Shown one piece after another: positions 32,864 to 35,238 of a DNA stretch of 35,238 nt. The first letter of the stretch is position 1; the number at the start of each line of letters is the position of its first letter. The notes under the pieces were generated by a model, which searched no databases, had not been told where the DNA came from, and was given only the letters and a program-made list of their open reading frames with translations. The stretch covers positions 1 to 35,238 of the forward strand of contig JBGQJC010000028.1 in the NCBI GenBank assembly GCA_041498815.1. The letters are read 5' to 3'. Both the position numbers and the translations under genes were made by a program. The stretch is from DATDPM01 sp041498815 (GTDB lineage Bacteria > Pseudomonadota > Alphaproteobacteria > DATDPM01).

Positions 32864-33952
32864 ATGTCGCAGCAGGAGAGACCTATCCAGACCGAGCAAG
32901 AGCCGGGACTCTGGGCGGGCGTGTTGGGTGGCGTCGCGGCGCAGGCCGTGCCGTCAGCGGTGGGTGCCATGTTGCGCGCAACCCGCCAGCGCTACGGCTG
33001 GGACCTCGAAGAGGTTGAACGGTCGCTGCGCATCCGCCACGTCCATCTTCAGGCGATCGAGGACGGACGTTTCGAGGATTTGCCCGGCCCCGCCTATGCC
33101 ATCGGATTCGTGCGCGCCTACGCCGATCACCTGGGACTTGAGCGCGAAGAGGTCGTCGCTCAGTTCCGTGAAGAGATTTCCGATCTTCCGCGCCGCACGC
33201 AATTGAACTTCCCGACCCCGATCCCGGAAAGCCGGGTGCCGAGCGGTGCGATACTGCTGATCTCGCTCGCCATCGCCCTCGCCGCCTATGGCGGCTGGTA
33301 TTACCTGACCATGGGACACCGCGGCGGGCTCGAGGCGGTGGTCGAAGTGCCGCGCCAGCTTGCCGATATGTTCAAGCCGAAAACGGAAGAGACCGGCGTG
33401 CCGGCGACCGAAGCGGCGGCCTCGACCGTCACCCCGGAAGCGACGGCGACAATGCCCGCTTCCGGCCCCGCGCTCGACTTGGCCGCGCCCAACGCCGGCC
33501 GTCCGGCGCCGGATTCGGCCAATACCGAATCGGCGCCGGGTGCCGTGGATGCCGGTTCCGCCGAGCATAAGTCGAACGGCGAGCCGTCGCTCTCCGAACA
33601 ATTCGGGCAGCTTCCCAACATTGCGCCCGAGGCCGGCGGCGACAAATCCACGGGCTCCGTGTTCGGCCAGAGCAACACCAACGCGCGCATCGTGATCCGC
33701 GCCAACGGCGATTCCTGGGTCCAGGTGCGCAACGGCGACGGCGAGCTGATCCTGACCCGGATGCTGCGCTCGGGCGATTCCTACCGGGTTCCGAACAAGA
33801 CCGGCTTGACGCTTTTGACCGGCAACGCCGGGGCGCTTGAAGTCTATGTCGACGGCCGCAAAGTTGCGCCCCTGGGCCCCGGCGGCGCGATCCGTCGCGA
33901 CGTGGCGCTGGACGCCGACAAACTCCTCGCCGGAACCGCCCTCGATAATTAG
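32864..33952 (+). CDS. RodZ-like helix-turn-helix membrane protein
   Basis: The 362-residue protein has a cytoplasmic helix-turn-helix domain (about residues 36-105, MLRATRQRYGWDLEEVE...LQAIEDGRFEDLPGPAYAIGFVRAYADHLGL), a transmembrane helix (about 126-148, SGAILLISLAIALAAYGGWYY), an Ala/Pro/Thr-rich periplasmic linker (about 165-265), and a C-terminal DUF4115 domain (about 275-350, ARIVIRANGDSWVQVRN; LMLR-like segment LILTRMLRSGDSYRVP). This is the RodZ architecture. RodZ anchors MreB and helps set cell shape. The neighbour ispG is also next to rodZ in E. coli, which supports the call. The domain order is clear, but rod-shape function is inferred. Confidence 0.85.
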   Translation: MSQQERPIQTEQEPGLWAGVLGGVAAQAVPSAVGAMLRATRQRYGWDLEEVERSLRIRHVHLQAIEDGRFEDLPGPAYAIGFVRAYADHLGLEREEVVAQFREEISDLPRRTQLNFPTPIPESRVPSGAILLISLAIALAAYGGWYYLTMGHRGGLEAVVEVPRQLADMFKPKTEETGVPATEAAASTVTPEATATMPASGPALDLAAPNAGRPAPDSANTESAPGAVDAGSAEHKSNGEPSLSEQFGQLPNIAPEAGGDKSTGSVFGQSNTNARIVIRANGDSWVQVRNGDGELILTRMLRSGDSYRVPNKTGLTLLTGNAGALEVYVDGRKVAPLGPGGAIRRDVALDADKLLAGTALDN

Positions 33953-34077
33953 ATGTTTATGATGGACGGCGTTTCCCGCCGGGCCTGGGCCCTGCGGCGA
34001 CCCCTGGCCTTTATGGGGGGCGGCGAATTGGGCTATAACAAGGGCGGCGGGCTCGAGGCGGAAAATACGGAATTGTC

Positions 34078-35220
34078 ATGAGCATAAGACCCTACCGCGA
34101 TATTGCGCGCCGGAAATGCCGGCAGATTCACGTCGGCCCCCTGGCCGTGGGCGGCGATGCGCCGATCAGCGTCCAGTCCATGACCAACACCCTGACGGCC
34201 GACCCCAAGGCCACGATCGGGCAGATCCATGAGCTCGAGGCTGCGGGCGCTGACCTGGTGCGGGTCTCGTGCCCCGACGTCGAATCGACGGCGGCGCTGC
34301 GCGAAATCGTGGACGCGGTCACGGTCCCGATCATCGCCGACATCCATTTCCACTATAAGCGCGCGATCGAGGCCGCCGAGGCGGGCGCCGCGTGCCTGCG
34401 CATCAATCCCGGCAACATCGGCGACGCCGGGCGCGTGCGCGACGTGGTGAAGGCGGCGAAAGACCACGGCTGCGCCATGCGCATCGGGGTCAACGCCGGA
34501 AGCCTGGAACGCGATCTTTTGGAGCGCTACGGCGAGCCCTGCCCCGAAGCGATGATCGAAAGTGCCTTGAACCACGCCAAGATTCTCGAAGACAACGACT
34601 TCTTCGAATTCAAGATCAGCGTCAAGGCCTCGGACGTATTCCTGGCGGTCGCGGCCTATCAGGGCTTGGCGGACTCTTGCGATTATCCGCTCCACCTCGG
34701 CATCACCGAGGCCGGGGGCTTGCGCACCGGCACGGTGAAAACCTCCATTGGGCTCGGCATGCTGCTGTGGTCGGGAATCGGCGACACCATCCGCGTGTCG
34801 CTTTCGGCCGATCCCGTCGAAGAGGTGAAAGCCGGGTTCGAGATTTTGAAGGGGCTGAACTTACGCCACCGCGGCGTCAACGTGATCGCCTGCCCGTCCT
34901 GCGCCCGCCAGCAGTTCGACGTGATCCGCACGGTCGAGAAGCTGGAGGCGCGCCTTTCCCACATCACGACGCCCATGACCCTTTCGATCATCGGCTGCGT
35001 GGTGAACGGACCGGGCGAGGCGCGCGAAACCGATATCGGCTTCACCGGCGGCGGCAACAACACCCACATGGTCTATGTGAACGGCGGCCCCGATCATCGC
35101 CTCAAAGACGCCGACATCGTCGAGCACATGGTCGAGATGGTGGAGAAGAAGGCCGCCGAGATCGAAAAGGCGCGTGCGGCGGAGGGCGTGGCGGAGCCGA
35201 AGATTTCCGCGGCGTCCTAA
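34078..35220 (+). CDS. ispG: 4-hydroxy-3-methylbut-2-en-1-yl diphosphate synthase
   Basis: IspG (GcpE) converts MEcPP to HMBPP in the non-mevalonate isoprenoid pathway, using a [4Fe-4S] cluster. The 380-residue protein shows the N-terminal RRKCRQIHVGPLAVGGDAPI and SVQSMTNTLTADP, VPIIADIHFHYKRA, CLRINPGNIG and, for the cluster, Cys272 and Cys275 (CPSCARQ), Cys307 and the Glu314 ligand (CVVNGPGEA). It begins 125 bp after the RodZ-like gene. The C-terminal extension (EKARAAEGVAEPKISAAS) is not conserved. The gene is complete, and the window ends 18 bp after its stop. Confidence 0.97.
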   Translation: MSIRPYRDIARRKCRQIHVGPLAVGGDAPISVQSMTNTLTADPKATIGQIHELEAAGADLVRVSCPDVESTAALREIVDAVTVPIIADIHFHYKRAIEAAEAGAACLRINPGNIGDAGRVRDVVKAAKDHGCAMRIGVNAGSLERDLLERYGEPCPEAMIESALNHAKILEDNDFFEFKISVKASDVFLAVAAYQGLADSCDYPLHLGITEAGGLRTGTVKTSIGLGMLLWSGIGDTIRVSLSADPVEEVKAGFEILKGLNLRHRGVNVIACPSCARQQFDVIRTVEKLEARLSHITTPMTLSIIGCVVNGPGEARETDIGFTGGGNNTHMVYVNGGPDHRLKDADIVEHMVEMVEKKAAEIEKARAAEGVAEPKISAAS

Positions 35221-35238
35221 CCGACTCCCTTGTCCTCG

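Overview
The window is about 65% GC and densely packed with housekeeping genes. Gene content and order point to an alphaproteobacterium, most likely a Rhodospirillales-type lineage. Signs of this are cobST beside a J-domain gene and a divergent bolA, aroK-aroB-corC divergent from an xerD cluster, comF-grxC-nitrilase, ubiG-lysC-(NMO)-ptsP, and rodZ-ispG. No rRNA, tRNA, CRISPR array or insertion sequence was seen. No stretch longer than about 330 bp lacks a gene.

Layout. 1-1556: the 3' part of meaB, a small membrane protein and rpmB. 1575-5086 (minus): cobT, cobS and a J-domain gene, with bolA diverging at 5171. 5579-5962: a GC-rich ribbon-helix-helix (RHH) gene. 5959-8805: a compact, lower-GC, evidently acquired type II restriction-modification (R-M) cassette. 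It holds a 57-aa RHH protein, a gamma-class N6-adenine methyltransferase and a XamI-family (GTCGAC) endonuclease. 8794-13088 (minus): a DUF2889 gene, a CBS-pair gene, and the corC-aroB-aroK operon closed by a clear terminator at 10048-10073. 13304-18272 (plus): a small membrane protein, a 605-aa exported protein, xerD, malyl-CoA lyase and accA. 18288-20999 (minus): secA. 21207-22842 (plus): argJ and mutT. 22853-23767 (minus): a methyltransferase. 23869-25795 (plus): comF, grxC and a nitrilase-family amidase. 25799-26434 (minus): a 1-Cys peroxiredoxin with an AT-rich upstream region. 26762-27205: a DUF1178 gene. 27202-27963 (minus): ubiG. 28134-35220 (plus): lysC, an NMO-like flavoprotein, ptsP, a RodZ-like gene and ispG.

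Metabolic theme. MeaB (chaperone of B12-dependent methylmalonyl-CoA mutase), CobS/CobT (cobalt insertion in the aerobic B12 pathway) and malyl/methylmalyl-CoA lyase together suggest a B12-dependent acyl-CoA metabolism such as the ethylmalonyl-CoA pathway. The other hallmark enzymes lie outside this window.

The most interesting locus is the R-M cassette. Its single likely promoter (-35 at 6040, -10 at 6063, 17-bp spacer) has a perfect 20-bp palindrome in the spacer. That palindrome consists of two copies of GTCGAC, the predicted target of the encoded enzymes. The first gene encodes an RHH-fold protein, a candidate controller unlike the usual helix-turn-helix C proteins. The cassette is bounded by an exact 12-bp direct repeat (5959-5970 and 8794-8805), and the stop codons of the flanking genes lie inside that repeat. 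This suggests a self-targeting, methylation-sensitive R-M operon that entered between two convergent host genes. The regulatory and mobility claims are inferences from sequence layout.
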